Below, one piece after another: positions 51,687 to 61,100 of a DNA stretch of 64,000 nucleotides (positions are counted from its first letter, which is position 1; every line of letters starts with the position of its first letter). Source of the stretch: Linderina pennispora (Eukaryota > Kickxellomycota > Kickxellomycetes > Kickxellales > Kickxellaceae); contig NW_024468263.1 in the NCBI RefSeq assembly GCF_002104995.1, positions 1 through 64,000 of the forward strand, in the 5' to 3' direction. The notes below the pieces were generated by a model. That model had not been told where the DNA came from. It was given only the letters and a program-made list of their open reading frames with translations, and ran no database searches. Position numbers and translations under genes: made by a program.

Positions 51687-53095
51687 ATAGGATCCATGCT
51701 CAGTTGTGACCCTCATTCCTGATCAGCACATTTTCACATGCTTCCGTATTCTTGCATGCTAACTGCTTTCGTTGATGACAGATGACCTTCACTATTGCTG
51801 CTCATTAAAAATATTGCAAAAGTCGTCACATCTATGAGACTCATGCCTGCTGGCAGGTTGCAGTGCTGTTGAACGCCAAACTTTGCAGGTTCCTCAGAAC
51901 GTGACAGCGGCAATGGCTGAGGTATTGAGGAGGAAAGAATGCTATCAAATTTTGGGGTGGTTGGTTGTGAGCACTAGAGCCTCCCTATACAGACATGCTA
52001 CTGCTGTGCGCTTTTGCTCCAAAATTCTCATTACAACACAGTATCAACATGTGCAGTAAATAAGCTACCCAACCGACTGAAATGGTGTAGATATTCACAC
52101 CTGTTGACGTATGTTGTTCTGGCGCTACTTCGCCGTGTCCATACCGATTTGCAGTCCGGTCTATGTGCGCACTGGTAGTTGGGGCTGACTGCTGTGCGAC
52201 CACGCCATTGCCCTTCACATGATGGCAAAAGACATAAACATGCGGATTTGCGACCATGCAATGGTGCAATTTCATGGCGGCGGCGAATGAGATGCAGTAC
52301 ACGCTTTTAGTGGCACCACTGTCACCTGCGGATAAGTATGTATATATTCGAGGGTGATCCACAGCAGCTGCATGCAATCCAGGTCGTGCATGTGTGGAGT
52401 CCTATTTTTGTCCGCCCCAACAGTGCATGTTTTCAGCACGACGAAACTGGTCAGCCAAGGGGGGCAATCCCGGGTGTGCCGATGCAAATCTTGGCTAGTC
52501 GCCTGTGCCGCCTGGAGCTGTTCAGCCAGTCAGCAGTGGTAACGGGACTGAGGGCGCAAAAAGCGAATGGGGCGAAGCATATTCAGAAACAACCTAGAAA
52601 AGCTACGGTGAACAATACCGCAAACTTGATACGCTTCAAGGGGCCAGTGTTGTTGACACTACATTGCTTGGTGCGCAGGCAATAACAATGGGAGGAGAAA
52701 ATAGCGCAAAAAGAGAAGAAACAACGCATATCGGCCTTTTTACAGACCCTTTCCGCATGGCAGTGAGCAATAATTGGCGGGTGCCCCCTGCCGCGAGATC
52801 GCCTTCTCCGCCGGGCAAATCATGCAAGTCTTGATGTCCATTGGCAGGAGACATGGCTTTTTTATGCGCTCTCAGAGCAATACCCTATCTTTTTCATTGA
52901 CATACATGACTTTGCGCTGGCCATGGTGTACTCTTATACGTGTACGTGTACGTGTAAGTGTACGCGTACAAGGCCACATTGCACACCTTTGGTACTGGCT
53001 ACCATTGTCTGCACTTAAGCAACAAGCGGGCGCCACTGCCAGTTAGCCGCCATCAAATCGTCATTCTGCATCTCTCGGACAAACACCGATAAACA
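51687..53095. other. Gene-poor spacer
   Basis: No supported gene. Open frames of up to 130 codons (minus, 51985-52377) lack an ATG and look random. A CGTGTA microsatellite lies at 52937-52970. Confidence 0.45.
52937..52970 (+). repeat. Imperfect (CGTGTA)n microsatellite
   Basis: About five to six hexamer units with two substitutions, 126-160 bases before the CAP pseudogene start. Confidence 0.75.
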
Positions 53096-53549
53096 ATGGT
53101 CTGCATTCGCACCATCAGCTCTGGATTCATTGCATTCTTGTCGCTTGTCACCGCTGCGCCTGTCTTGGGCGCATGCTGGAGAACTGAAGTGCTGGCCATG
53201 ATTAGCTGTGTGCCCGGGTCCAACGGTGTAGGCCCGCTGGTACTCGGCGACCGCATGAGCGAAATTGCAGAGCCATTCGGGCTACCAGGCCAAGGTGAAA
53301 AAGCCGACGCACAAAGGGGAGGACGGACAATGCAGTGCCCAGCGCTACACATCAGCGGGTATCAAGTGGACAAGTGCTGGTGAAAGCATCGCATGAAGCA
53401 CACCCACCGTTAATGATGCCGTTACAGCGTGGATACACAGTGCCGGGCACTTCAAAACGGTGATCGGCGACTTCGATATTGTTGGTTTCGGCGTGCATTT
53501 CCCTTACTGGACAATGGGCGTTGCAAAGACCGCATCAAAAGCAGTGTGA
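53096..53549 (+). pseudogene. Broken CAP (CRISP/PR-1) secreted protein gene
   Basis: First member of a CAP array. A signal peptide (MVCIRTISSGFIAFLSLVTAA) is followed by the start of a CAP domain (WRTEVLAM, GVGPLVLGDRMSEIAE, aligned with WHNEMLKQVN, GKGPLAIDERLNTMAQ of the next gene). A +1 change near 53280 gives HSGYQAKVKK, QCSAQRYTSAGIKWTSAGESIA, then a stop. After another change near 53395, DAVTAWIHSAGHFKTVIGDF and DIVGFGVHF continue to a stop at 53547-53549. The homology is collinear with the intact gene at 53963 over nearly the whole domain. Two frame changes in a region otherwise free of them suggest genuine decay. Confidence 0.8.
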
Positions 53550-53761
53550 ACTGGTTGCATGGTCCAGCGTATTTGGCCGAGGGGGGCCGTGTGCGGACCA
53601 GCTAAATTTGGGAACAATGCTTTTCTTTTTGCGCGCAGATCGCTCTACACATTTACTTCCCTGCCTTCCAGCGCAAAGCTGATAGGCGCTCTTTGGGACC
53701 TATAGTGTGGAAAAAACCGTAGCCCGATTCCTGTGATTTATTCAATGGCCACCCAGTCTCG

Positions 53762-53769
53762 TATAAATA
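53762..53769 (+). promoter_or_regulatory. TATA box of the first intact CAP gene
   Basis: TATAAATA, followed by a pyrimidine-rich leader up to the ATG at 53963. Confidence 0.5.
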
Positions 53770-53962
53770 GTCTGGCAGAAGTCTCGCAAAATGCAGCAGG
53801 GAACCTTAGTTTTCTTCATAAGCTCAAGTCCATTCACAACCTCTTCCTTCACCTGCTCCCTCTTTTGCACACCCGTTGATCGGCGTTGCCAAACAGCTCA
53901 CTCCCTACACATTCCGCCCTACCGCTTACTGCGCAGACACGACTTGCTCCCCCTACGTAACC

Positions 53963-54628
53963 ATGGTTAGCTTTGCATCGACTCTCGTTCTTGCCTCGAC
54001 CCTCATGTGCTCCCTGGTCAGCACTGCGCCTATCGCTGCCGTTGACGGCCTCGCTCTGCGCAACTACCAGGAGTACAACACGGCCCGCTACCACCCTGCT
54101 CCCGTGACTGTGACTAAGTATGTCACCGTCGACAACTGTGCCCCCACCGCCTACCAGACCTCGCCTGCCCCCGCGACTAGCATCTACGCAACCTCGCCTG
54201 CCGCCCCGTCCCCTGTCTACACTGACAGCGGTGACTCCAGCTCTCCCTCGACCTCGTTCTCCAGCAGCGGCTGGCACAACGAGATGCTCAAGCAGGTCAA
54301 CGCTGTGCGTGCCAGGAACGGCAAGGGACCGCTTGCGATTGACGAGAGACTGAACACCATGGCGCAGAAGCACTCGGACTACCAGAACTCGGTCAGCCAG
54401 ATGACTCACGACGACTCGGCTGGATCTCTGGGCCAGCGCTGCAGTGCTGTTGGCATCACCTGGACTGGCGTCGCTGAGAACGTTGCCTGGAACTACCCGG
54501 ACGTCACTGCTGTCATGAACGGATGGATCGACAGCCCGGGCCACTTCAGGAACCTCATTGGCGACTATACCCTGGTTGGTTTCGGATACAACAATGGTTA
54601 TGCTACGCAGGACTTTGCCTGCACATAA
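53963..54628 (+). CDS. Secreted CAP (CRISP/PR-1/Pry-type) protein
   Basis: Intact 221-residue protein. ATG 53963 begins a signal peptide (MVSFASTLVLASTLMCSLVSTAPI). A Thr/Pro/Ser-rich linker (about 50-110, VTVTKYVTVDNC, PSTSFSSSG) leads to the CAP domain (about 112-221). The domain shows WHNEMLKQVNAVRARNGKGPL, AQKHSDYQNSV, MTHDDSAGSL, VGITWTGVAENVAW, VMNGWIDSPGHFRNLIGDY and VGFGYNNGYATQDFAC. The GHFRNLI signature and ENVA motif are family hallmarks. Yeast Pry proteins of this family bind sterols and fatty acids outside the cell; pathogens often use them at the host surface. The role here is not known. Confidence 0.9.
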   Translation: MVSFASTLVLASTLMCSLVSTAPIAAVDGLALRNYQEYNTARYHPAPVTVTKYVTVDNCAPTAYQTSPAPATSIYATSPAAPSPVYTDSGDSSSPSTSFSSSGWHNEMLKQVNAVRARNGKGPLAIDERLNTMAQKHSDYQNSVSQMTHDDSAGSLGQRCSAVGITWTGVAENVAWNYPDVTAVMNGWIDSPGHFRNLIGDYTLVGFGYNNGYATQDFACT

Positions 54629-54790
54629 GCCATGCTGGTCATGTTTTATGATGGCACCGCTCCTCTTTAAATATGCACAAACCATTTGATCATGATAAAT
54701 ATATAGCTTTTTGCCCAATGTCCGTAAATGCGCCATCGACGTGGTGTGAGAATGACCAAACCTCTTGAAGAAACATGAAGAAACTAGCAA

Positions 54791-54809
54791 GCGCCGGCGC
54801 CGGCGCCGC
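54791..54809 (+). repeat. GC-rich (GCCGGC)n palindromic tract
   Basis: GCGCCGGCGCCGGCGCCGC sits in otherwise A/T-rich DNA between two CAP genes. It is self-complementary and can fold back. Confidence 0.7.
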
Positions 54810-55004
54810 TCACTGACTCATAACAAACAGATCCGGCTACTGCATGTCATGGCTTACATAGTGGCATCCCAAATGAGCCTCTCCACATTCTCCAGGACCT
54901 GCATCGCTGCATTCTCTGTAGAGGGACTAGTTTTCTCATCTGCATCGTCCGGATGGCCGTAGTTGTTTTTCCCATCTGTATTTGTTTCGTTGTTAAAATA
55001 AGGT

Positions 55005-55499
55005 ATGCGTCAACTATTCATAATACTATCGCTTGTGCTCAGTCTATCGGCCTTTGCGGTGGCAGCACCAATCCAGATCATCCAGATCGTGCATAACCTT
55101 GCCAGCCTACGCCCCCTAAGGCCAGCAAACGCGCTCCCGGACGACTGGCGTAGCCATATGCTTGCCCTTGTTAACGCCGAGCGCGCAAGGTTTGGCAAGA
55201 GCCCGCTTCAGCTCGATTCCCGCCTCAACGCGGCTGCCCAAGAGCATTCAAACTACCAGTACAATATTCGCCAGGTGACACACTACGATTCCAGCGGGCC
55301 GCTTCTTCTACGTATCGCCAGACATATTCCTGGAATGCTCAGTGCTGCAGAGAATGTAGCCTATGGATATTCTGACGTGCAACGAGCAGTCGATGGGTGG
55401 ATCAAAAGCGACGGCCACCACATAAATATACTGGGTGACTATAAGAAAGTCGGATTCGGCGAGGCCAACAGGTACTGGACACAGATGTTTTCGAAATAA
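55005..55499 (+). CDS. Secreted CAP protein, short form
   Basis: Intact 164-residue protein from ATG 55005 with a signal peptide (MRQLFIILSLVLSLSAFAVA). There is no Ser/Thr linker, unlike its neighbour. The CAP domain fills the rest: WRSHMLALVNAERARFGKSPL, AQEHSNYQYNIRQVTHYDSSG, MLSAAENVAYGYSDVQ, VDGWIKSDGHHINILGDYKKVGFG, ending WTQMFSK. His replaces the first residue pair in the usual GHRxNI string (GHHINI). The C-terminal Cys of the neighbour is missing. Divergence from the first CAP gene is large, so the array is not recent. Confidence 0.9.
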   Translation: MRQLFIILSLVLSLSAFAVAAPIQIIQIVHNLASLRPLRPANALPDDWRSHMLALVNAERARFGKSPLQLDSRLNAAAQEHSNYQYNIRQVTHYDSSGPLLLRIARHIPGMLSAAENVAYGYSDVQRAVDGWIKSDGHHINILGDYKKVGFGEANRYWTQMFSK

Positions 55500-56051
55500 C
55501 ACTTCTGCACAACGGTGCTGGCCATCCAAATAAATTAATAAGCGATATATCCACATTGCTGCACTTGTCTTGGCAGTGTAGTGGGGCTGATAGCTGTATA
55601 CCAGTTGACAGTGCGATTGTTGATCCGCCCTAAGAAAACGAGGTTTGCCAAGAAATTCTAAAGATATCCCAGGAGCAAAACCTGGAATTTTCGAGGAGTC
55701 CTCAAGGCTAATCGCTGCCTACTACTATCTCAGCGGTGCTGCTTTTCTTTGCTCACTTGCAGCTGGGAGTTTCCGAGGACTAGGAGGGAAGAGCCATGAG
55801 ATCCCCCACGTTGCGAGCTTGCGTGTGTTGGTCTAGACCATGGGCAGTTTTTACAAAGGCAGTTTCCACAAAGGCAGTTTCCACAAAGGCATGCACTAGG
55901 TTGTGGACAATCCCTGCAATAAAAATAGCTTGGTAGACCATCTTCTCGAGATCGCGAGGTTGGCGATTAACAAGTGTAAATGGTCGACCATACATGAGGA
56001 CAATGACGTCCAGCGTTCTTGGCAAGAGGTCGTTTGAATACAGATGGTCAG
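55500..56051. other. Intergenic with a 15-base tandem repeat
   Basis: No gene seen. The only structure is the tandem repeat at 55843-55887. Confidence 0.5.
55843..55887 (+). repeat. Three tandem 15-base units
   Basis: GGCAGTTTTTACAAA once, then GGCAGTTTCCACAAA twice, ending in a partial GGCATG. Two units are identical and one differs by two bases. Confidence 0.85.
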
Positions 56052-56059
56052 TATAAAAG
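56052..56059 (+). promoter_or_regulatory. TATA box of the AA9-like gene
   Basis: TATAAAAG, 78 bases upstream of the ATG at 56137, with a pyrimidine-rich leader between. Confidence 0.6.
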
Positions 56060-56136
56060 GATAAGCCGGATCTTACTGGTGCTTTCTTCACTACACAGCA
56101 CCAATTCCATCTTGCATCTCAATCGCATCACCAGCC

Positions 56137-57045
56137 ATGAAGATTTCATTTGTCTCGGTAGTTACAACTCTGGTCACTGTGGCCCAGGCTCATACCTATC
56201 TCAGCCATCTGACTATTGCCGGCACCAGACACCCGGAGGGAGAGTGTCTTGAGCCCTACCCCAAGCTACGCAATCGTCCAGTCCTGTTCGTTGACTCGCC
56301 TGATCTGACTTGCGGTCTGAACCGGACCAAGAGCGCCTCTGTCAAGTCGTGCCCTGTCCAGGCGGGTACTGATGTGATTGCTGAGTGGCATCATAACAAT
56401 GATTCGCCTTCAGACGATGTGATTTCGGCCTCTCACAAAGGCCCTTGCATCTTCTACATGGCGCCAGCCGCGTCAGAAGGCAAGGGCGACGTGTGGTTCA
56501 AGATTTTTGAGGATGGCTACGATCCGAGCACCAAGACCTGGTGCATCAACAAGCTTCGTGACAACAAGGGCAAGATTGCTGTCAAGATTCCCCCAAGCCT
56601 GAAGCCCGGCGACTACCTTCTGCGCGGTGAGGTCATCGCCCTGCATAATGCCGACGCTATCCACACGGAAAACCCGAAACGGGGAGCACAGTTCTATGTC
56701 CACTGTGGTCATATCACTGTCACTGGTGGCGGATCTGAGGTTCCCAAGGGGTATGCGATCCCTGGCGTCTACAAGTACACTGATCCGGGAGTCCACTTCA
56801 ACGTCCACAAGCCCTTCTCCGAGTATGTGATTCCAGGTCCGCCTGTTTGCGCTGGTGGAACCTCGAACTCTAAGGGGACTACTGGCCAGACCAAGCCCCC
56901 AAAGTCTCAGGCGTCGTCCGCGCCCAAGAGCGCCTCCTATGCCACATCTAGCGCCCCGGTCAAGACTAGCGAGGCTAAGACAAAGACTAGGACCAAGACC
57001 AAGCACTCAAAGACACGTAGTCCCTCATCATACCAGACTGTGTAG
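56137..57045 (+). CDS. AA9-like lytic polysaccharide monooxygenase
   Basis: 302 residues. The signal peptide (MKISFVSVVTTLVTVAQA) is cut just before His19, so the mature protein begins with His, as needed for the copper histidine brace. The second brace ligand is His100 (SASHKGPCIFYMAP). The axial and second-sphere residues fit: His170 (EVIALHNA), Gln185 and Tyr187 (GAQFYVHCGHITV). LKPGDYLLRGE and PGVYKYTDPGVHFNVH are also typical of AA9 (formerly GH61). AA9 enzymes oxidatively cut cellulose or related glucans outside the cell. There is no cellulose-binding module; the last 60 residues are a Ser/Thr/Lys-rich tail with a TKTRTKTKHSK run. The substrate is not predictable. Confidence 0.85.
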   Translation: MKISFVSVVTTLVTVAQAHTYLSHLTIAGTRHPEGECLEPYPKLRNRPVLFVDSPDLTCGLNRTKSASVKSCPVQAGTDVIAEWHHNNDSPSDDVISASHKGPCIFYMAPAASEGKGDVWFKIFEDGYDPSTKTWCINKLRDNKGKIAVKIPPSLKPGDYLLRGEVIALHNADAIHTENPKRGAQFYVHCGHITVTGGGSEVPKGYAIPGVYKYTDPGVHFNVHKPFSEYVIPGPPVCAGGTSNSKGTTGQTKPPKSQASSAPKSASYATSSAPVKTSEAKTKTRTKTKHSKTRSPSSYQTV

Positions 57046-57424
57046 ATGTGGCAGTGGAAAACAAGCAATTTACCGTTGGTGCTCAGTTTCTGCAATAAGC
57101 TCATATATCGCTGTTAACTTGAATGTGGCCAAGTATACTGCAGAAAGACCAACTGAACGTTACGTGCTTTGCATATCTCGTGAAAATGAGGTATAGGCAA
57201 AACGCAAATACGGGTCTGACTCTGTGCTATTTCAGTGTACAGGACACTGTTTACCGATAGCTCCGCTCACTGGGTTGTGAATATGCAGCGATGGTAACAC
57301 AAAATACCGGGTCGTTCTGCAAGTGTAGGGTGCTTTCGTCACCTTGTTTCATGTTTGAGGACACGCGCTGCTGGCGACACGGTTCAGATTCTAGACCTCT
57401 GTAGAATAAATAGACTCGGGAAAG
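57046..57424. other. Intergenic
   Basis: No gene seen; 3' region of the AA9-like gene and upstream region of the next gene. Confidence 0.5.
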
Positions 57425-57431
57425 TATAAAA
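57425..57431 (+). promoter_or_regulatory. TATA box of the 20-residue-repeat protein gene
   Basis: TATAAAA followed by a pyrimidine-rich stretch (TGGCTTTTCTACCTACTTG) and the ATG at 57567. Confidence 0.5.
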
Positions 57432-57566
57432 TGCCCTGGCTTTTCTACCTACTTGGGCTCGTCACTCTAATTCAGAATATCCACCATTTACACACCAAAC
57501 TCCTCGCTTCTAACAAACCGTTTTTCTGCACCTACAGCGAACAGATACCTACAAGTTTCGGTAGCC

Positions 57567-57860
57567 ATGTCTGACAGCAACAAGAACTCCAACGTCGCTA
57601 ACCGAGTGACCGAGGAAATCAACTCTGGAATTGACCAGTTCTTCGATGCACGCATCGCCAATCGAACGGATAATGAGATTCGTGCTGCCATTGACGATTT
57701 TGAACGCAAACAAGCTGCCAACAGGACCCACAAGGAAACCAACACCGGAAGTGACAAATTTATGTCTCAGAATATCGCTGGCAAGGCCGACCGCGAGACC
57801 AACGCAGCCATGGACTCGGCTGGCAGCAAGAGGTCGGGCCGCCAGCGCCACATGCACTAG
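57567..57860 (+). CDS. Small hydrophilic protein made of four 20-residue repeats
   Basis: 97 residues, no signal peptide, no Cys. Residues 11-90 are four consecutive units of exactly 20 residues (11-30, 31-50, 51-70, 71-90) with consensus ANRxxxExNxxxDxF. Examples are ANRVTEEINSGIDQFFDARI and ANRTDNEIRAAIDDFERKQA. The fourth is most diverged. A short basic tail (GRQRHMH) follows. The pattern of charged helix-forming units recalls LEA-like or other stress-protective proteins, but I know no family with this consensus. The TATA box and leader argue for a real gene. Role unknown. Confidence 0.65.
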   Translation: MSDSNKNSNVANRVTEEINSGIDQFFDARIANRTDNEIRAAIDDFERKQAANRTHKETNTGSDKFMSQNIAGKADRETNAAMDSAGSKRSGRQRHMH

Positions 57861-58125
57861 ACATGCACTGACCATCCTCAGTCTTGAGAGGGCGTATTTA
57901 GATTGCCAAATACTTCAAGAATAAAAATATAAAAAAAGGACTACGGGTGAAGCTAGCATACATATCGTCAATTTCTGCGCGGTGGTATGCTGCTGCGCCC
58001 GGTGAATCCCGTTCCGCTGGCCAAAATCCCATCATGTAACGCACTGCAAGACGCCTGTATGTAGTGGCCTGGTCATAATCTATCAGGGTATTTATGTTGA
58101 AATTCGGGAAAGGTATAGAGCAGAC
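57861..58125. other. Intergenic between convergent genes
   Basis: 265 bases between two stop codons; contains AATAAAAATATAAAA-type A-rich sequence near 57922-57938, a likely polyadenylation region. Confidence 0.4.
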
Positions 58126-61100
58126 CTAGCGCTTGTTCACCTTGTAAATCTTGATCATGAACGTGGTGAAGGCAATGTTGAATGCCAGGTACGCGAAAAG
58201 GAGGCCAAAGTTTCTCCAGCGGTGGTCAAAGTTCCACGACAGCGCCGAGTAGTAGTCGTCACCAACCTTGTACGGGCAGTACTGGCAGCTGGAGGTGGCG
58301 TTCGGGTTGTTCAGGTATCCAATGTAGTTCTGGACGAATCCACCGGCGTACTCACTGCACGACATGCCCTTGGGCGGCTGGAACATATAGAGCTCCTCGT
58401 TGCGGCACCTGACTTCGGCGCCATGCAGGTCGTTGGTCAGAGTGCCCTCAAGGAAGTACGTGAACGGCGACAGCCTGTACATGAACTTCCAGAACTTGGG
58501 CATGAGGGGGTACGGGATTGTGACACCACAGAACAGGATGACCATCGAGGTGAAGATCGGGTTGAGCATGGCTGCAATGATGTCGTTCGGCGAGAACGAG
58601 GCGATTGCCTGGCCGAGGGTGATCGAGAAGATGCCGAGCACAATGTACATGATGTAGAAGTAGCCGATACGGTCGCTGCCAGAGTTCAGTCCAACCAGCC
58701 AGTACATGATCACAAAGTACATCGTGTTGGCAAAGACCGAGAACGGCCATTCGGTGACGATGATCGCGACAGAGAACGCGCGCCAGCCGTACTGGTTGGA
58801 CGACGCCTCACGGCCATAGTACAGGCGCTGGCGCAGGAAGGCCGGCTGGACCTGGTTGATGATCAGAATCGAGATAATCGCGGTCTGGAACAGGGCAAAG
58901 ACCTTGTTCTGAAGATCAGTGGCGCTGGACGAGAGGCGGAGGAAGGCGATACCGATGACAATGGCACTGACAACCTGCAGAGCAACACGCGTCAGGCTGT
59001 ACTCGAGGTCACGCCAGTAGGTGCGGAACATGCGCTTGGTGACAAGCTTGATCTGGTACGAGTAGTCGCGAGCAAACATGTTCTTGTCGTCCTCGCTAAC
59101 CTGGTCGTTGCCGTGCAGGTGCTCGAGCTCGTTGATGCGGTCAATCTCAGCCAGAATGCTGGTCTTCTCCTTCGACTGGTTCCAGGTCTGCGGCCAGTCA
59201 ACAGTCGCGTTGCGGCTGCCGACGACGTCGAGAATGTACTCGGCGGGGTTGGCCGACGGCGGGCACTGGGGTCCGCCGTTCTTCTCAAAGTAGTTGATCA
59301 GGGTCTGGGCATCATGGCCGATGTCGCCAAAGTACACGGTGTGGCCACCGCGCACAAGCAGCAGCAGGCGGTCAAACTGCTCGAACAGCATCGACGACGG
59401 CTGGTGGATGGTGCAGAGGATGGTCTGGCCCTCGGCAGCAAGGCGGCGCAGGAAAGTGACGATGGTGAACGAGGCCTGGGCATCGAGGCCCGAGGTGGGC
59501 TCGTCGAGGAACAGAATCTTGGGCTTAGCCACCAGCTCAACACCGATGGTCAGGCGCTTGCGCTCCTCAAGCGAGATACCCTCGCCGCTCTCGGGCAGAC
59601 CGATCATGCAGTCAGCGATGTCAGTCATGCCAAGCAGGAAGATGACATGCTCGACGTAGTCGTTCTTCTCCTCATCGGACACCGAGGCGGGCTGGCGCAG
59701 GTAGGCCGAGAAGCGCAGAGCCTCGCGCACGGTCGCATGCGGGTTGTGCACGTCAAGCTGCTCACAGTAGCCAGTGATGCGACGGAAGCTGGCAGGCTGC
59801 GGCGCGCCGTTCATCAGAATGTCGCCCTCAAGCTTGCCGATGGTCTTGCGCTGCGACAGCGAATCAAGCAGGGTGGTCTTACCAGCGCCAGACGAGCCCA
59901 TGAGCGCAGTCATGGTTCCAGGCTTGATATAGCCAGAGACATCATCCAGCAGCTGCTTGTCGCCGCCCTTGACCGGAACCGTGTAGCTGATGCTCTTCCA
60001 GGTGAAGGCAGTGCCCTTCAGGATCTGCTCGTCAGTGGGGCCGCTGGACGAGACCTTGCCGAACTCCTCAGCACCCTTGTCGCTGGAAGCGTCATTCTCG
60101 GTGTACAGGTTGACCTTGGGGCGGTAGCGCTTGTAGACGTTGATCGAGTAGCCGGTGTTTCCAAACTCGACGTACTCCATGACCAGGGCGATCAGGATAA
60201 CGTAGAGGAGCCAGAAGCCGACAACAGCGCCAAAGTCCTTCCACATATCATCGACATAGAACGAGTAGCCAACCTCGATGTGGTCGCGGCCAAGGACGTA
60301 GTTCTGGCCAGGCACAGCGCCCTGGAGCGTGCACACCTGGTTCTCGATTCCGTAACCAGGGACCTGCGGGATGAGCTGGGGACCGCCGCACATGAGCTTG
60401 AGGTTGCGGAACTCGTTGGCCATGAGCGCCTTGTAGCCATACGCAAGGCTGTTTGCCCAGTACACCCAGACAAGGTAGCCGTGCATCGACTTTTGCGGGA
60501 TAATGTAGCCCATGTGCAGGATCATGAAGAGCAGCGAGATACCGGACAGCGTGTGGGAGATGTCGACGTTGGGCGAGACGTTACCAATCAGACGGAAGAA
60601 GGCGGTCAGGCAAAGGCATCCAACAAACAGGAACAGGACGAAGGCGAAGAACTGGCCGGCGGTGCGCGACAGACCAGTGGCAAAGTACAGGATGCAGCTG
60701 AAAACTACAATCTGCAGTATGATGATTGGAATGTCGACGACGGTCTGGGCCAGCGACAACGCAGCAGGGTGGTACATGGCGAACGACTTGTGCTTGTAGA
60801 CGACCTCTCGGCCAGTGATGGCCTTGGGGAGCTCGGCCTGGGCGGACAGAGAGTTGAACAGAAGAGCGAAGAACAAAACACCACCACGGGTAAAGGCACC
60901 CATGGTCGTCTCGGGCAGGTTAAGGAACAGGGTACCGACAATGATGGCAAACGCAGCGTTGTAAGCGATTTTGAAGATCTGCTGGCCAATGCTGCCCATC
61001 ATGATCTCCCACTCGCGCTTAAACAGCTTGCCGAGCTGGTAGGTGAAGGTGGTCGTGTACGGCGACTTGCGACGCAGCTTGCTCTTCTCGGTGCCCATCT

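Noticed and set aside
51985-52377. 130-codon minus-strand frame
   Set aside because: Begins with TTG, has no internal start at a sensible place and no recognisable motif; consistent with chance.
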